Shown here: positions 15,224 through 26,100 of the stretch, in pieces
Layout of the letters: each line of letters starts with the position of its first letter
Numbering within the stretch: the first letter of the stretch is position 1
Source of the DNA: Streptomyces cyaneofuscatus
GTDB taxonomy: Bacteria; Actinomycetota; Actinomycetes; Streptomycetales; Streptomycetaceae
DNA length: 64,000 nt
Direction: 5' to 3'
NCBI RefSeq assembly: GCF_000718135.1
Contig: NZ_JOEM01000006.1
Coordinates: forward strand, 208,088 to 272,087
Translations under genes and position numbers: made by a program
The notes under the pieces: model-generated
The model's input: the letters and a program-made list of their open reading frames with translations, nothing else
Told to the model about the DNA's origin: nothing
Database searches by the model: none

Positions 15224-16837
15224 TCATCCGGCCGATGCGGCTCCGCCATGGAGGAGCGTCTCGCCGTCCTGCTCCCGGAGTACGGCGATCAGCCCGCGCA
15301 GTCCCGCCTCCGTACGGGCGATCTCCTCGTCGGTCAGATACACCGACGGCTCGAAGCGCAGGGTGTTGGTCGCGCTCGCGGTCGGGAAGATCCGCAGCGA
15401 GTGGACCCGCAGGAGGTAGCCGGAGAACAGGTAGCCGAGGAGTCCGGCGCCCGCCTGCTCCCGGATGATCTCCGAGGTGGAGCCGGACTGGTCGTGGAAC
15501 TCCAGGCCGAGCATCAGGCCCCTGCCCCGGACGTCCGCGACGATGTCGCCGAACTCCTTGCGCAGCCCCTCCAGCACCGCCAGCAGCTGGTTGCCCCGCG
15601 TCTCGGCGAGCCGGTACGCCTTCCCGTCGTCGGCCTCCAGCAGCTCGACGGTCTTGGCCGCGACGAGCGTGGAGAAGCTGTCCTTGGCGTAGGTGGAGCT
15701 GTGGACGAGCTCGAAGTCCGTACGGTAGCGGGAGCCGCGCACCAGGGTCAGCCCCGCCTTGGCGATGCCGCCGCCGAGGCTCTTGGCGAGGGTGATGTAG
15801 TCGCCGCGCAGGCCGATGTGGGAGGCGGCGAAGAAGGCCCCGGAACGGCCCATGCCGCTCTGCACCTCGTCGACGACGATCGGGATGTCGGCCGTGGCGC
15901 AGGCGTCCTGGATCCGGCGGGCGGTCTCCCGGTCGAAGACCCGGATGCCGGCCTCGCCCTGGATGGGCTCCAGCAGGAGCGCGCCGATGACCGGCAGTTC
16001 GCGCTCGACGACGCGGACCGTCCCGTCCTCCGCCTGGAGGTCGAACAGGGAGCGGCGCTCCTCGTCGATGGCCTCCGTCAGCGCCTCGGGACGGCTGACG
16101 TCCACGAAGCGGCACCGGGCGGCGAGCGCGGTGAACGGGGTGCGGTAGCCGGGGTTGTGGGTGAACTGGACGCTGCCGATCAGCTTCCCGTGGAAGGAGC
16201 CTTCCGGCGCCAGGAACACCGGGGCCGTGCCGGCCCGTTCGGCGTTGACCCGGTCGACGGCGGCGAGCACGCGCTCGATCCCCTCCCCGCCCTCCCGCGC
16301 GGGGTCGCCCTCCACACCGAGTGCGGCGAGCGCCTCGGCGGAGACCTCCAGCCGCGCGCCCGTCCCGGCGGCGGCCCTGGCCTCCTCGGCGTGGGCCGCG
16401 ACCCCTTCGAGGAGTTCGGCGAGCTTCAGCACCCGGTCGAGTTCCGCGTGCTTGACGGCCACTTCGTTGGCCTCGGCACCGCTGTTGGCGAAGATCGCCG
16501 AATAGGGCTCGGGGTCGCCGAACTCCCGGTGGATGATGCCGTTGATCTTCCAGGCCAGGTCATTGGCGTACGGGTGGCGCGAGAACTGGGCGTGGACCGG
16601 CGTCCCTCCGTCCAGCAGCGACTTCGCGTACGCCACGATCTCGGGGTTGTTGTGCCCGAGGACGACCGACCCGTAGCCGCCGACCAGGTCGAGCACCGGT
16701 ATTTCCGCCCCATCGGCCCGGCGGTAGAAAAGGGTGTTTCCACCGGATCGGACGTACTCGACGTCCAGGCCCAGCGTGGACAGCCAATTCGCCAGGTGCG
16801 GTTCAGCAAGTTCGAGCTTCTCTACCACGGGGTTCAT
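15224..16837 (-). CDS. class III (PLP) aminotransferase of the PKS cluster
   Basis: A 537-residue PLP-dependent aminotransferase, proposed to convert the aldehyde released by the PKS thioester reductase into a terminal amine. Class III hallmarks are present: NSGAEANEVAVKHA (cofactor phosphate site), the PEGSFHGKLIGSVQ loop, IPIVVDEVQSGMGRSG with the PLP-nitrogen Asp, and the Schiff-base lysine Lys352 in TLAKSLGGGIAKAG. It is about 80 residues longer than usual because of an Ala/Glu-rich insertion (roughly residues 135-195) after the phosphate site. ATG 16837 has GAGGG 5 nt upstream; GTG 16843 is an alternative. It is divergent from the first PKS gene and shares its 360-bp promoter region. TD plus class III aminotransferase is the pairing known from cyclizidine- and coelimycin-type pathways. 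Confidence 0.88.
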   Translation of the reverse strand: MNPVVEKLELAEPHLANWLSTLGLDVEYVRSGGNTLFYRRADGAEIPVLDLVGGYGSVVLGHNNPEIVAYAKSLLDGGTPVHAQFSRHPYANDLAWKINGIIHREFGDPEPYSAIFANSGAEANEVAVKHAELDRVLKLAELLEGVAAHAEEARAAAGTGARLEVSAEALAALGVEGDPAREGGEGIERVLAAVDRVNAERAGTAPVFLAPEGSFHGKLIGSVQFTHNPGYRTPFTALAARCRFVDVSRPEALTEAIDEERRSLFDLQAEDGTVRVVERELPVIGALLLEPIQGEAGIRVFDRETARRIQDACATADIPIVVDEVQSGMGRSGAFFAASHIGLRGDYITLAKSLGGGIAKAGLTLVRGSRYRTDFELVHSSTYAKDSFSTLVAAKTVELLEADDGKAYRLAETRGNQLLAVLEGLRKEFGDIVADVRGRGLMLGLEFHDQSGSTSEIIREQAGAGLLGYLFSGYLLRVHSLRIFPTASATNTLRFEPSVYLTDEEIARTEAGLRGLIAVLREQDGETLLHGGAASAG

Positions 16838-17194
16838 CTCCACCCTCTGACCGACAGTGCCGCATGACTCCGTACTGTGACTCCGTACTGGCGGCGAACA
16901 ATAGCCCCTTTATTCGAAGCGCCTGTAATGGATCGGTAACTGTCCGTCCTCCGCGCCCTGATCGCCGCCCCGACCAGGCAATTCCTCCCCGGTTCCCGGT
17001 GTGATCCATAGGTTTCCTTTCCCTGGCACGGGCGCTCTGCGGTAATCATCCGGGGAAAGCGGACGGAGATTCACGCGTTGCCGGGCCGTGACCGACTTCC
17101 TGGAATTCATGTATCGAATACGGATACGGTTCGGGGCGAACATGTGATCGTCAGCCAGAGGCGATTTCCGTCGCGGGAAAGGCAGTCGAGCGAA
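16838..17194. promoter_or_regulatory. divergent promoter region of aminotransferase and PKS
   Basis: These 357 bp hold the start signals for both arms of the cluster. A perfect 13-bp tandem repeat TGACTCCGTACTG lies at 16865-16890, 28 bp before the aminotransferase ATG. Closer to the PKS, ATACGG is doubled within TATCGAATACGGATACGG. I cannot assign -35/-10 boxes with confidence. The SARP regulator of this cluster would be expected to bind short direct repeats here, although the 13-bp spacing is not the usual 11. Confidence 0.5.
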
Positions 17195-20100
17195 ATGACG
17201 AGTGAGCCACGTTCCGAGGTCAACGGCCCGCACCGGGGACGGTCCGAGCCCATCGCCGTGGTCGGCCTGTCCTGCCGACTGCCCGAAGCCTCCGGCCCGG
17301 CGGCCTTCTGGGAGCTGCTGAGCGAAGGCCGGGACGCCCTCACCGACATGCCGGCCGACCGCTGGGAGTCGATCTCGGGCGACCCGGTCGACGGAATCCG
17401 CCGGGGCGGATTCATCGACGGCATCGCCGACTTCGACGCCTCCTTCTTCGGTATCTCGCCCCGCGAGGCCGTCGTCATGGACCCGCAGCAGCGCCTGCTG
17501 CTGGAGCTCACCTGGGAAGCGCTGGAGGACGCGGGCATCGTCGCCTCGACCCTGGAGTCCAGCGCGACCTCCGTGTACGTCGGCACCGCCCGCGAGGACT
17601 ACACCAGCCTGGTCTACCGGCAGGGCTCCTCGGCCATCACCCAGCACACCGTGACCGGCACCCACCGCGGCATCATCGCCAACCGGGTCTCCTACGCGCT
17701 CGGGCTGAACGGCCCCAGCCTCACCGTGGACACCTCCCAGTCCTCCTCCCTGGTCGCCGTCCACCTCGCGTGCGAGAGCCTGCGGACCGGCGAGTCCGAC
17801 ATGGCCCTCGCGGCGGGCGTGAACCTCAACATCCTCGGCGAAGGGATCGGCGGCGCCGAGCAGTTCGGCGGCCTCTCCCCCGACGGCCGCTCCTTCACCT
17901 TCGACGCCCGCGCCAACGGCTACGTACGCGGGGAGGGCGCGGGCGTCCTGGTCCTCAAGCCGCTCTCGCGGGCCCTCGCCGACGGGGACCGGGTCCACAG
18001 CCTGATCCTCGGCAGCGCCGTGAACAACGACGGCGCGACCCCCGGCCTCACCGTCCCCAGCGCCGCCGCGCAGGAGCGGGTGATCCGCCTGGCCCGGGAG
18101 CGGGCCGGGGTGGAGCCGGACGCGATCCAGTACGTCGAACTCCACGGCACCGGAACCCCGTTGGGCGACCCGATCGAGGCCGCCGCGCTCGGGGCGGCGC
18201 TCGGCACCCTCAAGGCGGACGGCGATCCGCTGCGGGTCGGGTCCGTCAAGACGAACATCGGGCACCTGGAAGGCGCCGCCGGCATCGTCGGCCTCATCAA
18301 GACGGTCCTGTCCATCCGCCACCGGATGCTCCCGCCGAGCCTCAACTTCGAGACGCCCAACCCGGACATCCCCCTCGGCGAGCTGAATCTCGCGGTCAAC
18401 GAGCGGCTGAGCCCATGGCCGCGCCCCGACCGCCCGCTCACCGCGGGGGTGAGCTCTTTCGGCATGGGCGGGAGCAACTGCCACGTCATCCTCACCGAGG
18501 CGCCCACGCGACCGACCGACCCCGCCGACCCCGCCGCCTCCCCGGCGCGCCCCTCCGTCGCCCTGCCGGTGGTGGTCTCCGGGCGGACCCCGAAGGCGCT
18601 GGACGCCCAGGCCGCCCGGCTGGCCGCCCAGGTGGCGGCCGACGAGGACGTGACGCCCGCCGCCGTCGGCCGGTCGTCGGTCTCCACCCGGTCACTGTTC
18701 GCTCACCGAGGGGTGGTTCTCGCCGCCGACCGGGAGGAACTCCTCGCCGGGCTCCAGTCGTTGGGCGGGCGACTGCCCGCCGCCAACGTGGTCTCCGGCA
18801 GCGAGGTGGGCGGCCGGCTGGGGATGGTCTTCACCGGCCAGGGCGCCCAGCGGGTGGGGATGGGAAGCGAGCTGTACGCGGCGTTCCCGGCCTTCGCCGC
18901 CGCCTTCGACGCGGTGTGCGAGCACCTCGACCCGCTGCTGGAACGCCCGCTCCGGGAGGTCATCGCCTCGGGCGAGGGCCTGGACCTGACCGGCTCCACC
19001 CAGCCCGCGCTGTTCGCCGTCGAGGTGGCGCTGTTCCGGCTGTACGAGTCCTTGGGTGTGCGCCCCGACTTCCTCGCCGGGCACTCCATCGGCGAGGTCT
19101 CGGCCGCCCATGTGGCCGGGGTGCTCACGCTGGCCGACGCGTGCGTCCTGGTGGCGGCCCGGGGCCGGCTGATGCAGGCGCTTCCCGAGGGCGGCGCCAT
19201 GGTCGCGGTCCAGGCGTCCGAGGCGGAGGTGCTGGACGCGCTGTCCGGACACGAGGCGGCGGTGTCGCCGGCCGCGGGGTCCCAGGCGGCGGTGTCGCTG
19301 GCCGCGGTGAACGGGCCCGCCGCCGTCGTCCTCTCCGGGGACGAGGCGGCGGTGCTGGAGGTCGCGGGCGGGCTGCGCGAGCGGGGGCACAAGACGAAAC
19401 GGCTCACGGTGAGCCACGCGTTCCACTCGGCCCACATGGACGGGATGCTCGACGCGTTCCGCGAGGCGCTGGCGCCGCTGTCCTTCCACCCGCCGCGCAT
19501 CCCCGTCGTCTCCACCGTGACCGGTGAGGTGGCGGCGGACGGCCTGCTGGAGTCCCCGGAGTACTGGGTCGAGCAGGTGCGGGCGCCCGTACGGTTCCTG
19601 GAGGCCGTGCGCACCCTGGAGGCCGAGGGCGTGCGCACCGTCGTCGAGCTGGGCCCCGACGGGGTGTGCTCGGCGATGGTGGCCGAGAGCGTGCTCGACC
19701 GGGACACCGTGCACGCCGAGCCCGCCCTGCGCGCGGGCCGCCCGGAGGACCGTACGGCGGGCGCGGCGCTCGCCCAGGCCTTCGTCCGGGGGGCGGAGGT
19801 GGACTGGAACGCGGTGTTCGCGGGCACCGGGGCGCACCGGGTGGAGCTGCCGACGTACGCCTTCCAGCGCGAGCGCTACTGGGTGACGGACCTGCCGGCT
19901 CCGGCCGCCGGCTCCTCCCCGGCGGCGGGCGCCACCACGGCCGCTCCGGCGGCCGTGACCGCCCGGCCGACGGGTCCCACGGCCGGCGACCGCTCGGCGG
20001 CCGACCTGGTGACGGCGCACGTCGCGGCCGTCCTCGGATACGGCCCCGACCGGTCCGTGGAGTCGGACCTCCCCTTCCGCGACCTCGGCTTCAGCTCCCT

Positions 20101-23100
20101 GATGACCGTGGAGCTGCGCACCGGCCTCGCCGAGGCCACCGGGCTGCGGCTGCCGTCCGGGCTGCTCTTCGACCACCCGACGCCGGCGGCGCTGGCGGAG
20201 TTCATCGGTGCCGAACTCCAGGGCTCCGGCGGCGCCCAGGAGGAGGAACCGCTCCTGGCCACCGGCTCCGACGAGCCGATCGCCATCGTCGGCATGGCCT
20301 GCCGCTACCCCGGCGGCGTCGCCTCGCCGGAGGACCTGTGGCGGCTCGTAAACGAGCACGGTGACGCGATCACCTCCTTCCCGACCGACCGGGGCTGGGA
20401 CGAGGACCTCTACGACCCCGACCACGAGCGCTCCGGCAAGTCCTATCTGGGCGAGGGCGGCTTCCTGCACGACGCGGGCCGCTTCGAGCCCGGCTTCTTC
20501 GGTATATCGCCGCGTGAGGCGCAGGCCATGGACCCCCAGCAACGGCTGCTGCTGGAGACCGCGTGGGAGTCCCTGGAACACGCCGGGCTGGTGCCGCGCA
20601 CGCTGCGCGGGACCCGTACGGGTGTCTTCGTCGGCGCGACGACCGGCGACTACGGGCCCCGGATGCAGGACGCCCCGGAGAGCGCCGAGGGACACCTGCT
20701 CACCGGGACCACCCCCAGCGTGATGTCCGGCCGCATCGCCTACCAGTTCGGCTTCACCGGCCCCGCGGTCACCGTGGACACGGCCTGCTCCTCCTCCCTG
20801 GTCGCCGTGCACATGGCGGTGCAGTCGCTGCGGCGCGGCGAGTCCGGCCTCGCGCTGGCGGGCGGGGCCACCGTCATGTCCTCCCCCGGGATGTTCGTGG
20901 AGTTCTCCCGGCAGCAGGGGCTGTCGCCCGACGGGCGGTGCAAGTCCTTCGCCGCCGGGGCGGACGGCACCGTCTGGTCGGAGGGCGTCGGCCTGCTGGT
21001 CCTGGAGCGGCTCTCCGAGGCCCGCCGCAACGGGCACCGGGTCCTGGGCCTGGTCCGCGGGTCCGCCGTCAACCAGGACGGCGCCTCCAACGGGCTCAGC
21101 GCCCCCAACGGCCTCTCCCAGCAGCGGGTGATCCGGCAGGCGGTGGCCGACGCCGGTCTGACCGTCGCCGACGTGGACGTGGTGGAGGCGCACGGCACCG
21201 GTACGTCGCTGGGCGACCCGATCGAGGCCGAGGCGATCCTCGCCACGTACGGGAGCGACCGGGAGGGCCGGGAACCGGTGCTGCTCGGCTCGCTGAAGTC
21301 GAACATCGGGCACGCCCAGGCCGCGGCCGGGGTCGGCGGGCTCATCAAGATGGTCGAGGCCATGCGGCACGGCGTCGTCCCGGCCACCCTTCACGTGGAC
21401 GAGCCGACCCCGCACGTGGACTGGTCCTCCGGCACCGTCGCGCTGGTGCGCGAGCACCGGCCGTGGCCCCGGACCGGTGCGCCCCGGCGGGCCGGTATCT
21501 CCTCCTTCGGCATCAGCGGGACCAACGCGCACGTCGTCGTCGAGCAGCCGGACCGGGCGGACGCACCGCCGCCCGTGAAGACGCGCCCCGTGGAGACGGC
21601 CGCTACCGACACGTCCGCCGCCGTCGACGCGGCGCGCGCGCCCTGGCTGCTCTCCGCCCCCGACGCCGACGGCCTGAAGGCCCAGGCCGCGCGGCTGCGT
21701 GAGTTCGTGACGGCCCGTCCGGAGCTGCGCCCCGAGGACGTGGGGCTCTCCCTCGCCGCCACCCGTACCCTCTTCGCCCACCGGGCGGTGGTCCTCGGCA
21801 CGGCCGGTGACACCGGCTCCGGTTCCGGTTCCGGCTCCGGTTCCGGCTCCGGTTCCGGTTCCGGCTCCGGTTCCGGTTCCGGTTCCGGTTCCGAGGGCCG
21901 TCTCGCCGCGCTCGACGCGCTCGCCGAGGGCGCCGCCTCGCCGCAGGTGGTGCGCGGCTCGGCCGCCGAGCCCGGCCGTACCGCCTTCCTCTTCACCGGC
22001 CAGGGCGCCCAGCGGGCCGGGATGGGACGGGAACTCCACGCGGAGTTCCCGGTGTTCGCCGATGCCTTCGACGCCGTGTGCGCGGCGGTCGACCCGCACC
22101 TGGACCGGTCCCTGCGCGAGCTGGTCTTCGCCGGCGAGGACGACCCGGACGCGGCGCTGCTGCACCGGACGCGCTACACCCAGCCGGCCCTGTTCGCCGT
22201 GGAGGTGGCGCTGTTCCGGCTGGTCGAGCACCAAGGCCTGGCACCGGACCTGCTGGCCGGCCACTCCATCGGTGAGCTGGCCGCCGCCCATGTGGCCGGG
22301 GTGCTCTCCCTCGACGACGCCGCCGCGCTGGTGGCGGCCCGGGGGCGGCTCATGGAGGAGGCGCGCTCGGACGGGGCCATGCTCGCGATCCAGGCCGGGC
22401 CCGACGAGGTGGTCGCCACGTTCGGCGCCGACGCCGACGCGGTCTCCCTGGCGGCGGTCAACGGGCCCCGGTCCGTGGTCGTCGCAGGGGACGAGGCCGT
22501 GGTGGAGCGGATCGAGACGGAGTGGCGCGAGCGCGGTCACCGCGTCCGCAGGCTCCGGGTGAGCCACGCGTTCCACTCGCCGCACATGGACGGCATCCTG
22601 GAGGAGTTCCGTACGGTCGCGCGGTCCCTGACCTTCCACGCGCCCGCCATCCCCGTGGTGTCCACGGTGACCGGAGCGCCCGCCGATCCGGAGCTGCTGC
22701 GCTCGCCCGACTACTGGGTGGACCAGATCCGTGCCACGGTGCGGTTCCACGACACCGTACGGTCGCTGTACGACGAGGGGGCGACCCTCTTCGTGGAGCT
22801 CGGGCCGGACGCCGTCCTCACCGCCATGGCGCGGGAGTCGCTCACCGACGCGGGCGCCGAGGCCGCCACCACCTGTGTCGCCCTGGCCCGCGCCGGCCGG
22901 CCGGAGGCCGACACGTACACCGCCGCCCTCGCCACGGTCCAGGCCGCCGGGGCCGCCTTCGACCTGGCCGCCCGCTACCCCGGCGCCGAGCGCATCGGCC
23001 TGCCGACGTACGCCTTCCGCGGGGCGCACTACTGGCTGGCCCCGGGCGCCCGCACCGATGTCCCCGGGCTGGGCCTCGACGCCTCCGGGCACCCGCTGCT

Positions 23101-26100
23101 CGGCGCCTCGGTCGAGGTGGCGGGCGGCGACGGGGAGACCGTCCTGACGGGCCTGCTCTCCCTGCGCGCCCACCCCTGGCTGGCCGACCACGTCGTGGCG
23201 GGCAGCACGCTTCTGCCCGCCACCGCCTTCCTGGAGCTGGCCTTCGCCGCCGGGGAGCCGACGGGGGCCGACACCGTCGACGACCTGACCCTGGAGGCGC
23301 CGCTGGCGCTGACCGGGCGGGACTCCGTACGCGTCCAGATCAAGGTCGCCGCCCCGGACGCGGACGGCGCACGCCCGTTCACGATCCACTCCCGCCCGGT
23401 GAGCGCCAGCGGTCAGCCGTGGACGCGGCACGCGACCGGGTTCCTCTCCGCCGCGCAGGCCCCGTCACCGGACGCCGATCAGGGCACCTGGCCGCCCGCC
23501 GGGGCGGTCGCACTGCCGGCCGAGGACGTGTACCGGGAGCTGGACGGCCTCGGATACGCCTACGGCCCGTCCTTCCAGGGCGTGCGGGCGCTGTGGCGCC
23601 TCGGGGACGAGTTGCTCGCCGAGATCGCGCTGCCCGAGGGCCAGCAGGAGCACGCCGGCCGGTACGGCGTGCACCCTGCGCTGTTCGACGCCGCGCTGCA
23701 CCCGCTGCTGCCGGGTGCGGCGGAGGGCGGGAGCGCGGCGGAGATCCGGCTGCCGTTCGCCTGGGACGGGGTCCGGCTGCACGCCGCCGGGGCCGCCTCC
23801 GCCCGGGTACGGATCACCCCGGCCGGCCCGGACACCGTCTCGCTGGCCGTCACCGACCGGGCCGGGGAACCCGTGGTGACCGTCGCCTCGCTCACCCTGC
23901 GCCCGGTGGCGCGGGCGGCGTTCGCCGAGGCCGCCGTGGTCCGCGAGCCCCTCTACGTACTCGACTGGCCGGTGGTCGCGGCGGGCGAGGTCCCCGAGTG
24001 GACCCGTACGGAGCTGACCGGGCCAGCCGGGCTGACCGGGCTCTCCGCGCAGGACCCGGCGGCCGTCGAACCGGCCGACCTCGTCGTCCTGACCCTCACC
24101 GAGATCCCGGACGCCACCCTGACCGAGACCCCGGGCGCCGTCCCCGGCACCGCCCGGACCACGACCGCGGAGGTGGCGGCCTTCCTGCGGGAGTGGCTGG
24201 AAGCGGAGCGGTTCGAGCGGTCCCGGCTGGTCCTGGTGACCACCGGTGCCGTGGCGGCCGCCCCCGGCGAGGACGTGACCGACCTGGTCCACGCCCCGCT
24301 GTGGGGGCTCGTGCGCTCGGCCCAGACCGAACACCCGGGCCGGATCGTCCTGGTCGACCTCGACGGGCACGGTGACGCGGACGCCCTGGTGGCCGGGGCC
24401 GTGGCCACCGGGGAACCGCAGATCGCCGTCCGCGACGGGGAGTTCCGCGCCCCGAGGCTGGCCCGGGCCGCCGCCCGGACCGCACCGCCGGTCCGCTTCG
24501 CGGCCGAGGGTACGGTCCTGATCTCCGGCGGCACCGGCGGACTCGGCGCGGTCCTGGCCCGGCACCTGGTCACCGAGCACGGCGTACGACGTCTGCTCCT
24601 GCTCAGCCGCCGAGGCCCCGACAGCCCCGGCGCCGACACCCTCCGCACCGAACTCACCGAACTCGGCGCCCACGTCGACCTCGTGGCCGCCGACGCCGCC
24701 GACCGCGAGGCCCTCGCCCGGGCCCTCGCCACCATCCCGGAGGAACACCCGCTCACCGCCGTCGTCCACACGGCGGGCGTCATCGACGACGCGACGATCG
24801 CCTCCCTCACCCCGGAACAGCTCGACAGCGTGCTCCGGCCCAAGATCGACGGCGCCTGGAACCTCCACGAACTCACCCAAGACCACGACCTCACCGCCTT
24901 CGTCCTCTACTCCTCGATCGCCGGAACCCTCGGCACCCCAGGACAGGCCAACTACGCCGCCGCCAACACCTTCCTCGACGCCCTCGCCCACCACCGCCAC
25001 GCCCACGGCCTCCCCGCCGACTCCCTCGCCTGGGGACTGTGGGACGCCTCCACGGGCATGGGCGCCACCCTCTCCGGGGCGGACGTGGCCCGCTGGACCC
25101 GTACCGGTGTGCTCCCGCTCTCCGAGGAGCAGGGCCTGCGCATGTTCGATACGGCGCTGGGCACGGACGCCCCCCTCACCGTCGCCGCCGCGCTGGACCC
25201 GGCGCGGATCGCGGGCTCCGGCCTGCCGCCTGCCGTGTGGCGCGGCCTGGTCCGCACCCGCCGCACCGCCCGTACGGCAGCGGCGGCGGACGCCTCGGGG
25301 TGGGCGGCCCGCACGGCCGCCCTGCCCGAGGACGAGCGCGGCCCCGCCGTGCTCCAGCTCGTCCGCGACTGCGTCGCCGCGGCGCTGGGCCACACCTCCG
25401 GTGAACAGGTCGACGTCACCAAGGCGTTCAAGGAGCAGGGCTTCGACTCCCTCACCGCCGTCGAGCTGCGCAACCAGCTCGGCACCGCCACCGGACTGCG
25501 GCTGCCCTCCACCGTGGTCTTCGACCACCCCAACCCCACCGCGCTGACCGCCTACATCCTGGGCCTGGTCCCGGGGCAGGACCAGGCGGGCGCGGCCCCG
25601 GGCAAGGCCGCGAAGGCCCGCCGGGGCAAGCGCTCCGGCACGGCCGACGAGCCGCTGGCCATCGTGGGCATGGCCTGCCGCTACCCGGGCGGCGTCCGGT
25701 CGCCGGAGGACCTGTGGAACCTGGTCACCTCGGGCACCGACGCGATCAGCGGCTTCCCGACCAACCGGGGCTGGGACCTGGAGCGGCTCTACGACCAGGA
25801 CCCGGAGCACACCGGCACCTCGTACGTCCGCGAGGGCGGGTTCCTGCACGACGCCGACCTCTTCGACCGTGACTTCTTCGGCATATCGCCGCGCGAGGCC
25901 ACCGCCATGGACCCCCAGCAGCGGCTGCTGCTGGAGACCGCCTGGGAGACCTTCGAGAGCGCGGCGATCGACGCGACCGCGCTGCGCGGTACCAACACCA
26001 GCGTCTTCGTCGGTTCCATGTACGACGACTACGCCTCCCGACTGGCCTCCGTGCCCGCCGAGTTCGAGGGCTTCCTGCTCGTCGGCAACACCTCCAGCGT

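Noticed and set aside
18692..23431. 1579-residue open frame on the minus strand inside the first PKS gene
   Set aside because: It is antisense to strongly supported KS-AT-DH domains; its Arg/His/Gly-rich composition is typical of high-GC shadow frames.
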